This document shows, piece after piece, positions 1 to 6,666 of a stretch of 12,377 nucleotides of DNA. Origin of the DNA: an uncultured Oscillospiraceae bacterium (lineage in GTDB: Bacteria > Bacillota > Clostridia > Oscillospirales > JAAYXM01); assembly GCA_934446465.1 (NCBI GenBank), contig CAKSEF010000053.1:1-12377 (forward strand). The letters are read 5' to 3'. The notes under the pieces were generated by a model. That model did not search any database. It had not been told where the DNA came from and was given only the letters and a program-made list of their open reading frames with translations. The translations under genes were made by a program, and so were the position numbers. Position 1 is the stretch's first letter, and each line of letters opens with the position of its first letter.

Positions 1-1688
1 TTTGCCGCCGCGGCGTATTTCTCTGCGCGGGCGTTGCTCTCCTCAAGGTCATTTCCCTCCGCGAGCACATACACCTTGATTTTCGGCTCGGTGCCGGACG
101 GACGTATAATGAACTTAGTGCTGTCCTCCAAAACGAAGTAGAGAACATCCGAACCCGAGAGCGGAAGCTCTCTGCCGTCCTTTGTCTTTCCCGCAAGATA
201 ATCGCGCACTTCGGTTACTCCCGTGCCCGCTATCTCGGCAGGCGGGTTGTTCCTGAGTTCTTCCATAAGCGCACGCATTTTCGCAAGCCCCGATGAACCC
301 GGCATGACCACATTAACCGTTCTTTCCGAATATGCCCCGTATTTCTCATACAGTGCGCATAATGCGTCATAGAGCGTTTTGCCCTGAGTTTTATAGAACG
401 ATGCCATTTCCGCTATCATCATCGACGCGGTTACCGCATCCTTGTCCCGGCAGAAATCGCCTATCAAATATCCGTAAGACTCCTCATATCCCATGAGGAA
501 GCCGTCGCTGCCCTCTTTTTCGATTTTCTCGGCTATGAATTTAAATCCCGTGAATGTTTCAAAGAGCGTTACGCCGTTTTCCTCGCATACGCGCCGCGCC
601 ATCTCCGTTGTAACGATTGTTTTGATTGCGTACGACTTATCGGAGAGCTTTCCCGCGCGCTTTTTTGCACCGATTATATAATCGAGAAGCAGAACGCCCA
701 TCTGATTTCCCGTTATCGTTACGTACTCGCCCTCGCTGTTTCTTACAACGACTCCGACACGGTCCGCGTCCGGGTCTGTTCCGATAATCAAATCGACGTT
801 TTCGCGCTTTGCAAGCTCTATTGCGAGCGCAAATCCTTCGCGGTTTTCGGGATTCGGACTCTTGACTGTCGGGAACATTCCGTCGGGCGTGCTCTGTTCG
901 GGAACGCTTATGACGTTTTTAAGCCCTATTCTCGAAAGTATTTCGGGAACAAGCTTATAACCCGTTCCGTGGAACGGCGTATATACTATCTTGAAATCAT
1001 TTCCGACGGCTTTCGGCGCATCCTCATTTATCGCGCAGTCCCTTGCGTGTACGAGAAATGCCTCGTCAACTTCCTCGCCGATTATCGTTATAAGTCCCTT
1101 CTTCACCGCTTCGTCAAAATCGGCAAGCCGTGCACCTGTGAAAATATCGGTTTTTTCAATCTCGGCGAGTACGACGTCCGCCTCTTTCGGGGGGAGCTGT
1201 GCGCCGTCCTCCCAATACGCCTTATAGCCGTTATATTCTTTTGGATTGTGGCTCGCCGTTATGTTGATGCCGGCGATACATTCAATGCTCCTCACCGCGA
1301 ATGAGAGCTCGGGAGTCGGTCTTAACGACTCGAAGAGATATACGTTAATTCCGTTCCCCGCAAGCACGCGCGCCGCTTCACGCGCGAACAGGTCGCTGTT
1401 TATGCGGCAGTCCATGCACACGGCAACTCCGCGCTTCATCGTCTTTTTACCCATTCCGCATATCAGCCCCGCAAGACCCTGCGTTGCCTGACGGACGGTA
1501 TATATATTCATTCTGTTAAGTCCCATTCCGAGAACTCCGCGAAGTCCGGCTGTTCCGAACTTGAGCGGTGTATAAAATCTGTCCTCTATCTCTGCTTCGT
1601 TATCCTTAATGGATATGAGCTCTTCCCTTTCGCTCTCGCTTAAGCAATCGGCGCTAAGCCACTTTTCATATTCTGCACGGTAGTCCAT
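1..1688 (-). CDS. pgcA: Phospho-sugar mutase (alpha-phosphoglucomutase type), 3' end cut by window edge
   Basis: This gene interconverts hexose 1- and 6-phosphates in the cytosol. The closest remembered family member is Bacillus PgcA, which makes glucose 1-phosphate for UDP-glucose and wall glycans. Translation from ATG at 1688 stays open to the left edge, about 562 codons, and PgcA-type enzymes are near 580 residues, so only a short C-terminal piece should be missing. All four signatures of the alpha-D-phosphohexomutase superfamily are present: phosphoserine loop TASHNP (catalytic Ser146), metal loop DPDADR (305-310), sugar-binding loop GYEESYGY (400-407) and phosphate-binding loop RPSGTEPK (529-536). 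An early GTAGLRG motif lies at about 45-51. GGAGG lies 7 nt upstream of the ATG. It follows rlmH by 12 nt, so the two are probably co-transcribed. Substrate choice (glucose, mannose or another sugar) cannot be settled from motifs alone. Confidence 0.93.
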   Translation of the reverse strand, partial: MDYRAEYEKWLSADCLSESEREELISIKDNEAEIEDRFYTPLKFGTAGLRGVLGMGLNRMNIYTVRQATQGLAGLICGMGKKTMKRGVAVCMDCRINSDLFAREAARVLAGNGINVYLFESLRPTPELSFAVRSIECIAGINITASHNPKEYNGYKAYWEDGAQLPPKEADVVLAEIEKTDIFTGARLADFDEAVKKGLITIIGEEVDEAFLVHARDCAINEDAPKAVGNDFKIVYTPFHGTGYKLVPEILSRIGLKNVISVPEQSTPDGMFPTVKSPNPENREGFALAIELAKRENVDLIIGTDPDADRVGVVVRNSEGEYVTITGNQMGVLLLDYIIGAKKRAGKLSDKSYAIKTIVTTEMARRVCEENGVTLFETFTGFKFIAEKIEKEGSDGFLMGYEESYGYLIGDFCRDKDAVTASMMIAEMASFYKTQGKTLYDALCALYEKYGAYSERTVNVVMPGSSGLAKMRALMEELRNNPPAEIAGTGVTEVRDYLAGKTKDGRELPLSGSDVLYFVLEDSTKFIIRPSGTEPKIKVYVLAEGNDLEESNARAEKYAAAA

Positions 1689-1700
1689 TGTACTTCCTCC

Positions 1701-2171
1701 TTATTTATGATAGCTCGCGCCTTCCTCTATCTTAAAAGCGCGGTAAATCTGTTCGAGTATCATAACGCGCGCGAGGTGATGCGGAAACGTCATCTTCGAC
1801 ATGGAAAGCCTAAAATCGGCTCTTTTCTTTATATCGGCACATATGCCGTTTGACCCGCCTATTATCACGCATATGCGCGATTTTCCTCTGCATTTCAGCT
1901 CGGATATGTGCGACGACAGCTCCTCGCTCGAGATGTTCTTTCCCTCCACGCACATACATATTATATATACATCTTTTGGGATTTTCGCGAGAATTTTCGC
2001 ACCTTCGCTCTCAAGTGCGCGCGGAATTTCGCCGTCGGACGAAACAGGCGTTTCCGCAAGCTCCGTTATTTGGATTTTGCAATATGCCAAAAGCCTTTTT
2101 TCATATTCGGCGCAGGCATCGCGGAAGAATTTTTCCTTTAGCTTTCCTACGCAGATTATATCAATATTCAT
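1701..2171 (-). CDS. rlmH: 23S rRNA (pseudouridine1915-N3)-methyltransferase
   Basis: RlmH is a small SPOUT-class (knotted) methyltransferase that uses S-adenosylmethionine to methylate pseudouridine 1915 in helix 69 of 23S rRNA on assembled ribosomes. The predicted protein has 156 residues against about 159 for the family. Family features visible are the N-terminal VGKLKE segment (8-13), the glycine-rich SAM loop IIGGSNGI (103-110), the LSMSKMTFPHHLARVMILEQ knot region (122-141) and the conserved C-terminal end YHK. The ATG lies inside the last codons of walJ, an 11-base overlap, which suggests translational coupling. GGTGA lies about 8 nt upstream. In Bacillus rlmH also sits just beyond the wal operon, so the neighbourhood supports the call. 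Confidence 0.96.
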   Translation of the reverse strand: MNIDIICVGKLKEKFFRDACAEYEKRLLAYCKIQITELAETPVSSDGEIPRALESEGAKILAKIPKDVYIICMCVEGKNISSEELSSHISELKCRGKSRICVIIGGSNGICADIKKRADFRLSMSKMTFPHHLARVMILEQIYRAFKIEEGASYHK

Positions 2172-2967
2172 TATTATTCACCGTTATAACTTCCCCGCGC
2201 TTTCCTCTCGGCGCGAGGTACAGCATTACGTCCACACCCGGAATGGCTCCGCTCTTTGTCAGTGCGGAATGGACGGCATTATATGCGTCGCGGGGCGTGT
2301 TGTTTTCCCGGCTCAAATGCGCGAGAATTATGCTTTTCGTTCCGCTCCCCGCCGCGCGGACGGCACAGCGCGCACATTCGTCATTCGAGAGATGCCCGCA
2401 CTCGCCGAGGATTCTGTTTTTTAGAAATATCGGGTACTTTCCGCACCGCAGACGGCGTTCGTCGTAATTTGCCTCCAGGAGAAGCAGGTCGCACCCGCAA
2501 AGACGCGGCAGAAGCTCATCGTCAACATGGCCTATGTCCGTAGCTATTACAATGCTTTCGTTTTTCGATTCCACACGGAAACCCACGCTCTCGCGCGTGT
2601 CATGCGGGGTATGGAACGGCGTTACCGCTATCTCTCCGACAAACGTTTTTTCTGCGGGATACACGGTCTCCGCCCTCCCGCGCAGGTCGGGTATGCGCTC
2701 CTCTATGCCTGCCTTCGTTCCGCAGGAGGCGTATAAACGCGCCCGCGCACATCTCGGCAAAAGCCGCAAAAGCCCTGATATATGGTCGCTGTGCTCATGC
2801 GTTACGAACACGGCGTCAATATCCGCGGCGCCGACACCGAGCGCGCCCAGTTCGCATATGATACGCGTCACAGAAATTCCCGCGTCGATAAGTATGTTTG
2901 TTGTTCCGTCTGTTATGTAAATGCAGTTCCCGTCTGAACCGCTGGAAAGAGTACAGATTTTAAGCAA
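2161..2967 (-). CDS. walJ: Metallo-beta-lactamase fold nuclease-like protein WalJ/YycJ
   Basis: The protein belongs to the cytosolic metallo-beta-lactamase family WalJ (YycJ, VicX). Members have been linked to DNA 5' exonuclease activity, mismatch repair and coordination of division with replication, but the role here is inferred. About 268 residues. The metal ligands are recognisable: HEHSDH (57-62), with further candidates at Asp144 in ATDIGH, His192 in GHLSND and His217 in LAHLSREN. The N-terminal SSGSDGN is typical of the family. The frame can be opened at a TTG at 2985, but that codon lies in the U-tract of a terminator-like hairpin and has no ribosome site. I prefer the in-frame TTG at 2967, which has AAAAGG at 2977-2982 (9 nt spacing) and gives the usual short N-terminus. 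Its end overlaps rlmH. Confidence 0.92.
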   Translation of the reverse strand: MLKICTLSSGSDGNCIYITDGTTNILIDAGISVTRIICELGALGVGAADIDAVFVTHEHSDHISGLLRLLPRCARARLYASCGTKAGIEERIPDLRGRAETVYPAEKTFVGEIAVTPFHTPHDTRESVGFRVESKNESIVIATDIGHVDDELLPRLCGCDLLLLEANYDERRLRCGKYPIFLKNRILGECGHLSNDECARCAVRAAGSGTKSIILAHLSRENNTPRDAYNAVHSALTKSGAIPGVDVMLYLAPRGKRGEVITVNNNEY

Positions 2968-2983
2968 TTTTATCAGCCTTTTC

Positions 2984-3012
2984 AAAAAGAGCGGGTCTTT
3001 GTCCCGCTCTTT
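2984..3012 (-). terminator. Intrinsic terminator-like hairpin between murA and walJ
   Basis: A perfect 10-bp inverted repeat (2986-2995 with 3003-3012, arms AAAGAGCGGG and CCCGCTCTTT) surrounds a 7-nt loop. On the minus strand it is followed by a short U run (five T in a row counting the end of the stem). It starts 12 nt after the murA stop. The walJ ribosome site (2977-2982) and start (2967) lie immediately beyond it, and I see no room for a full promoter between hairpin and walJ. It may therefore act as a partial terminator or attenuator, or as a processing or stabilising stem. Confidence 0.75.
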
Positions 3013-3024
3013 AAAAATTCGTAT

Positions 3025-4311
3025 TTACTGCGCTTTTACCATGACCTCGTCCGGCATCTCCGTGCGGAATATATGCGCTCCTATGCTGCTGAGTTTCTCT
3101 ATTATGTGCTCATATCCGCGCTCGATATGAGAAACGTCCTCAACCTCCGTCTGACCGCTTGCGGCAAGTCCGGCTATGACGAGCGCCGCGCCCGCGCGCA
3201 AATCGCACGCTCTGACGGGTGCGCCTGTAAGACCGTCCACACCCTCGATTATTGCGACCTTTCCGTCAACCTGTATCTGTGCGCCCATTCGTCTCAGTTC
3301 ATCGACGTATCTGTATCTGCTGTCCCAAACGCCCTCGGTTACAAGACTCATGCCGTTTGCAATGGAGAGTATTACCGTTGCCTGCGGCTGCATATCTGTC
3401 GGGAATCCGGGATACGGAAGCGTCTTTATGTTTGTCTTTGTGAGCGGGCCTGTCCTCTTAACGAGAATAGAATCGTCGTACTCCGTAATCTCCGCACCCA
3501 TCTCGGCGAGCTTCGCCGTGATGCAGTCCATATGCTTCGGTATTACGTTTTTGACAAGGACTTCCCCGCCTGCGGCCGTAACCGCCGCCATATACGTTCC
3601 CGCCTCTATCTGGTCGGGTATTATGGTATATGCTCCGCCCTCTATACGGCGGACTCCGCGAACCTTAATTACATCCGTTCCCGCGCCCGATACGTTTGCG
3701 CCCATCGAGTTTAGGAAGTTTGCAAGGTCAACTATATGCGGTTCCTTTGCCGCATTTTCAATAACGGTTGTGCCTTCGGCAAGCACTGACGCAAGTATGG
3801 TATTGATAGTTGCCCCGACCGATACTATATCGAGATACACCGATGCCGCCTTGAGCCTTCCGACGCTCTCCGCCATTACATATCCGTTCTGAACGTCAAC
3901 ATTTGCGCCGAGGAGCTTAAATGCCTTCGTGTGCTGGTCTATCGGACGGTCGCCGAGATTACATCCGCCGGGAAGCGCAACCTGCGCCGAGCCGAAACGC
4001 CCGAGCATCGCGCCTATTAAGTAGTATGATGCGCGGATTTTCCGCGCCATGTCATAATCCGCCTTTGTGGTGCGGATTTTTGAGCAGTTTATTTCAACGC
4101 AGTTGCGGTTTACAAGCTTAACGTCTGCTCCGAGATTGCGCAAAAGGTCAAGCATGAGCGTAACATCGCGAATCTCGGGTATATTTTCTATTCTGCACGT
4201 TCCGTCAACGAGGAGCGCCGCGGGGATTATCGCAACCGCCGCATTTTTAGCACCGCTTATCGTAACCTCACCGTTTAGCTTATACCCGCCGTCGATAACA
4301 TATTTTGTCAA
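3025..4311 (-). CDS. murA: UDP-N-acetylglucosamine 1-carboxyvinyltransferase MurA
   Basis: MurA transfers enolpyruvate from phosphoenolpyruvate to UDP-GlcNAc, the first committed step of peptidoglycan precursor synthesis in the cytosol. The 428-residue length fits the family. Key residues are visible: Lys22-Asn23 in GAKN, the catalytic Cys117 in LPGGCNLGDRP (Cys115 in E. coli numbering, the fosfomycin target), and Asp306 in FPTDMQ (Asp305 in E. coli). Cys rather than Asp at the active site predicts that the enzyme itself is fosfomycin-sensitive. The start is TTG at 4311, with GAGGG at 4321-4325 (9 nt spacing). The gene has its own promoter (4410-4438) and a long U-rich leader, and ends 12 nt before a terminator-like hairpin. 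Many Firmicutes carry two MurA paralogues, and I cannot tell which one this is. Confidence 0.97.
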   Translation of the reverse strand: MTKYVIDGGYKLNGEVTISGAKNAAVAIIPAALLVDGTCRIENIPEIRDVTLMLDLLRNLGADVKLVNRNCVEINCSKIRTTKADYDMARKIRASYYLIGAMLGRFGSAQVALPGGCNLGDRPIDQHTKAFKLLGANVDVQNGYVMAESVGRLKAASVYLDIVSVGATINTILASVLAEGTTVIENAAKEPHIVDLANFLNSMGANVSGAGTDVIKVRGVRRIEGGAYTIIPDQIEAGTYMAAVTAAGGEVLVKNVIPKHMDCITAKLAEMGAEITEYDDSILVKRTGPLTKTNIKTLPYPGFPTDMQPQATVILSIANGMSLVTEGVWDSRYRYVDELRRMGAQIQVDGKVAIIEGVDGLTGAPVRACDLRAGAALVIAGLAASGQTEVEDVSHIERGYEHIIEKLSSIGAHIFRTEMPDEVMVKAQ

Positions 4312-4403
4312 GTCAGGGCACCCTCTTTTCTATATACTTTTATAAGTATAAGTAAAACAAAAAAATTTAATCCGAAAAACAAAAAATTAAAAAAACAACA
4401 CCA
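4312..4403 (-). other. U-rich 5' leader of murA
   Basis: This is the stretch between the predicted murA start of transcription (about 4403) and its start codon. On the transcript strand it is dominated by U: 4351-4400 is almost all A on the plus strand, including two similar units, AAAACAAAAAAATTTAA at 4354-4370 and AAAAACAAAAAATTAA at 4375-4390. Nearer the gene, 4333-4339 and 4344-4350 form a perfect 7-bp inverted repeat (TATACTT/AAGTATA) with a 4-nt loop, just upstream of the ribosome site. I recognise no known riboswitch or T-box. The hairpin is A/U only and weak. Confidence 0.5.
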
Positions 4404-4409
4404 CTTCGT

Positions 4410-4438
4410 ATTATAACAGATATGCACACAGATTGCAA
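4410..4438 (-). promoter_or_regulatory. Sigma-A promoter for murA
   Basis: On the minus strand, TTGCAA (4433-4438) and TATAAT (4410-4415) are separated by exactly 17 nt. The -10 is a perfect match and the -35 agrees at four of six positions. It lies 28 nt beyond the walI stop, in a non-coding AT-rich gap, and points at murA. I see no GC-rich terminator between walI and this promoter, so murA may also receive read-through from the wal operon. Confidence 0.85.
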
Positions 4439-4465
4439 AGATTATTTATATGCGCGGGTAATTTT

Positions 4466-5296
4466 CTACATATTTACCAAATCACCGTTTGTCATATTCA
4501 GGTAAACGGTCTTTTCGCCGTCCGACTCAAAATCGAATTTCAGCGTCGGCACAAGCGAAATTCTCCCGCTCACGGGAGCAGATGCGGTATATCCCGCCGA
4601 AACGCTTTTCACCTTTACGTTCTTATATCCGTTTTTTGCAATTTCATCGGCAAAAATCAGCATTAGCGCGGACGTTTTTAATACCTTCTCATCCTTCATG
4701 CGGAGTTCGCTGTCCGCAATGAACCTGCCGTGCGCGATTATGCTTCCCTGAGCTGATATCTTTGCGGTTACATCGCACCCGAAAACACGCACCCCCGAGA
4801 GAATCTGCGGTATTGTAACGGTATATCCGCCGCTCTCGGCAACCGTCTCAAACTTCTGTTTTTTCGTGCTTACTCCGAGCTTCTTTGCGACCGAGTACGC
4901 AAGCGATTCGGAATCCTCCTCGGAATTTACCTTTTTTTCGGTGTCAAACACTATTGAGAACGAGTCGCTTAATACGAGGACGTTCCCTTTTTCGCCCGAA
5001 TACTCCGTGCCGTCGGTTGTTATGTTTTCGGTTACGGTACCGAGCAGCTTTTCGGCACAGCTTTTCATGTCCGACATACTGTCAACGGACGCGGGGATAA
5101 GTTCCTCCGAGTCTGACGGCAGAATGTCCCCGTCGACCTCTATTCCCGATTCAGCAAGTATTCTGCACACATCCTCCTTAATTGCAAGCTCGTCCTGCCG
5201 TGTGCTGTTTTCATTCCTGATATACGTTACAAGAAGAAATACGTCAACAGCAAGCAAAAGCGCAATTAAGACCGTTTTAGCCCTTGCCCAGTCCAT
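4466..5296 (-). CDS. walI: WalK accessory regulator WalI (YycI)
   Basis: WalI is a single-pass membrane protein with an extracytoplasmic C-terminal domain. With WalH it binds the histidine kinase WalK through membrane helices and tunes its activity (inhibitory in B. subtilis, activating in S. aureus). The N-terminus MDWARAKTVLIALLLAVDVF closely follows the family pattern of a MxW(S/A)RxK opening and one hydrophobic helix (about 7-26). The remaining roughly 250 residues are outside the membrane and rich in Ser, Glu and Lys. The frame extends upstream to 5365, but the ATG at 5296 is chosen because a strong GAGGAGGG lies 5 nt upstream and the product then matches family N-termini. It follows walH by 32 nt. 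The C-terminal domain is diverged, so the name rests on the N-terminus and operon position. Confidence 0.87.
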   Translation of the reverse strand: MDWARAKTVLIALLLAVDVFLLVTYIRNENSTRQDELAIKEDVCRILAESGIEVDGDILPSDSEELIPASVDSMSDMKSCAEKLLGTVTENITTDGTEYSGEKGNVLVLSDSFSIVFDTEKKVNSEEDSESLAYSVAKKLGVSTKKQKFETVAESGGYTVTIPQILSGVRVFGCDVTAKISAQGSIIAHGRFIADSELRMKDEKVLKTSALMLIFADEIAKNGYKNVKVKSVSAGYTASAPVSGRISLVPTLKFDFESDGEKTVYLNMTNGDLVNM

Positions 5297-5328
5297 CTTT
5301 TCCCTCCTCAGAAGAAAAATAACATTTC

Positions 5329-6666
5329 TTATTCCTTTGCCGTTTCGTCGGAGCTCACAAACCATGCCGGCAGAATGAGCGCGTTTCCCGTGTCGCGGTA
5401 GCGCAGAGTCAATCCGCCCTCTGCGCCCTTTCCGAAAAGCGCCGCCGCGGCAAGACGTTCGCTCATTGTGTCCGCCACCTGAGTTCCCACGTCATAGCAC
5501 CTGAGGTTTATGCGGACGGTGCGCACGTTTTTCCCGCGCATTACCACACGGACAAAAAATCCCGTGTCCTTTGAGTCAATCGGTATTCCGCCTATATGAC
5601 GGCAAAACACAAATTCGGAATTATCGCCGTTTATTTTTGACGACGCAAGATATATTCCCCCGCTCCCGGGGAGAAACGACGCCGCCGAGGACGCGATTGA
5701 CCGCGCATAGTCGGCCTTCTCGCCAAGCGTCGGCCCCGTGTTTTTATTTGATATGTTCTTTACGCCGAGTCCTATTGTGTCGTCTATTTCATCGCGCGTG
5801 TCGCTGTATGAGGCTTCGCCCGCGGGATTTATCTTAAGCGTTACCATGTCCGCCACATAGACTGCCGTTCCGTTCTGTTCGGCGTATGTGCTCGGGGTAA
5901 CGTCCGAAAGCCCCAGCACGTAGAGACACCCATCAGTTACACTCTGCATAAACATATCGCATGAGTTGTACGAGCTTATGACCTGCGGCCGCGGTCGCGA
6001 ATCAACGCAAATCATTTCGGGCTCTGCCGCCTCAAAATCACGCTCGCTGCGTTCGCCCGCAAGGTATGCGTCCCTTCCCGACACTCCGTTTAACGCATTT
6101 AAAAGACTCTCCGACGAAAGTCCCGTTTTTGCGGAAAATATTTTTCCGTCCGTGCTTTTAATAAAGATTTTCGCGTTTTTTCGGTCGGTGGAGATGAACA
6201 TATACCGCATAAGCGCATCACTTGTGAGACCGCCGTTTCCGAGCCATTCTGAGAAAACGGCGAACGGCACGTCCCCGCGCCAGTCGAGAAGCACGCCGTT
6301 TTTTACAATCTCGTCCAGCCATACCTTTTCCGTAACTTGCTCAAGTGCGGCGGCGGATGACACCGCGCTTTTAATTTCATTTCTCAGTGTTTTATAAATT
6401 CTGTCGCTCTCCGATGCCTCATACGACGCACCGCGCGCGCCCGAATCGTCCCGCACAAGCACGGCGAGCGGGCGTATGCCGTATTCCTCAAGGTCGGAAT
6501 CACCGCCCGATGACGCGAGTCCCGCACCCGAAGGTATGTTGAATATGGACTTGAGCGATATACTCCCTATCGGGCTGTCAAAGAACCAGACTGCGTATGT
6601 CAGATACACGGCTCCCAGAAGCAGGACGCACAGAAGCACCGACTTAATCCTCTCCTGTGTTTTCAT
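5329..6666 (-). CDS. walH: WalK accessory regulator WalH (YycH)
   Basis: The predicted 445-residue protein is close to B. subtilis YycH in length (about 455). It has one N-terminal membrane helix (about 8-28) and then a long extracytoplasmic region with no enzymatic motif that I recognise. It lies between walK and walI exactly where YycH lies in the classical wal operon, and it probably acts in a ternary WalH-WalI-WalK complex at the membrane. Its ATG overlaps the walK stop (ATGA), which implies translational coupling. A Ser/Gly-rich stretch at about 47-56 probably links the helix to the folded domains. The name comes from position, topology and length more than from sequence motifs. A generic extracytoplasmic sensor partner is the alternative. 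Confidence 0.82.
   Translation of the reverse strand: MKTQERIKSVLLCVLLLGAVYLTYAVWFFDSPIGSISLKSIFNIPSGAGLASSGGDSDLEEYGIRPLAVLVRDDSGARGASYEASESDRIYKTLRNEIKSAVSSAAALEQVTEKVWLDEIVKNGVLLDWRGDVPFAVFSEWLGNGGLTSDALMRYMFISTDRKNAKIFIKSTDGKIFSAKTGLSSESLLNALNGVSGRDAYLAGERSERDFEAAEPEMICVDSRPRPQVISSYNSCDMFMQSVTDGCLYVLGLSDVTPSTYAEQNGTAVYVADMVTLKINPAGEASYSDTRDEIDDTIGLGVKNISNKNTGPTLGEKADYARSIASSAASFLPGSGGIYLASSKINGDNSEFVFCRHIGGIPIDSKDTGFFVRVVMRGKNVRTVRINLRCYDVGTQVADTMSERLAAAALFGKGAEGGLTLRYRDTGNALILPAWFVSSDETAKE

Noticed and set aside
671..684. Perfect 14-bp palindrome CGATTATATAATCG
   Set aside because: It lies inside pgcA and is explained by ordinary codons (Asp-Tyr-Ile-Ile-Gly). No promoter or intergenic context supports a regulatory role.
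1801..3892. Long plus-strand open frames opposite rlmH, walJ and murA (up to about 240 codons)
   Set aside because: They lie antisense to well-supported genes, have low-complexity Ser/Arg/Cys-rich products and no family motifs. They arise from the third-position bias of the true genes.
4410..4438. Possible WalR-box (TGTWAH-N5-TGTWAH) at the murA promoter
   Set aside because: A single half-site-like TGTTAT is present over the -10 region, but no second half-site occurs at the required 11-nt spacing. The thiI promoter region also gave only poor matches.
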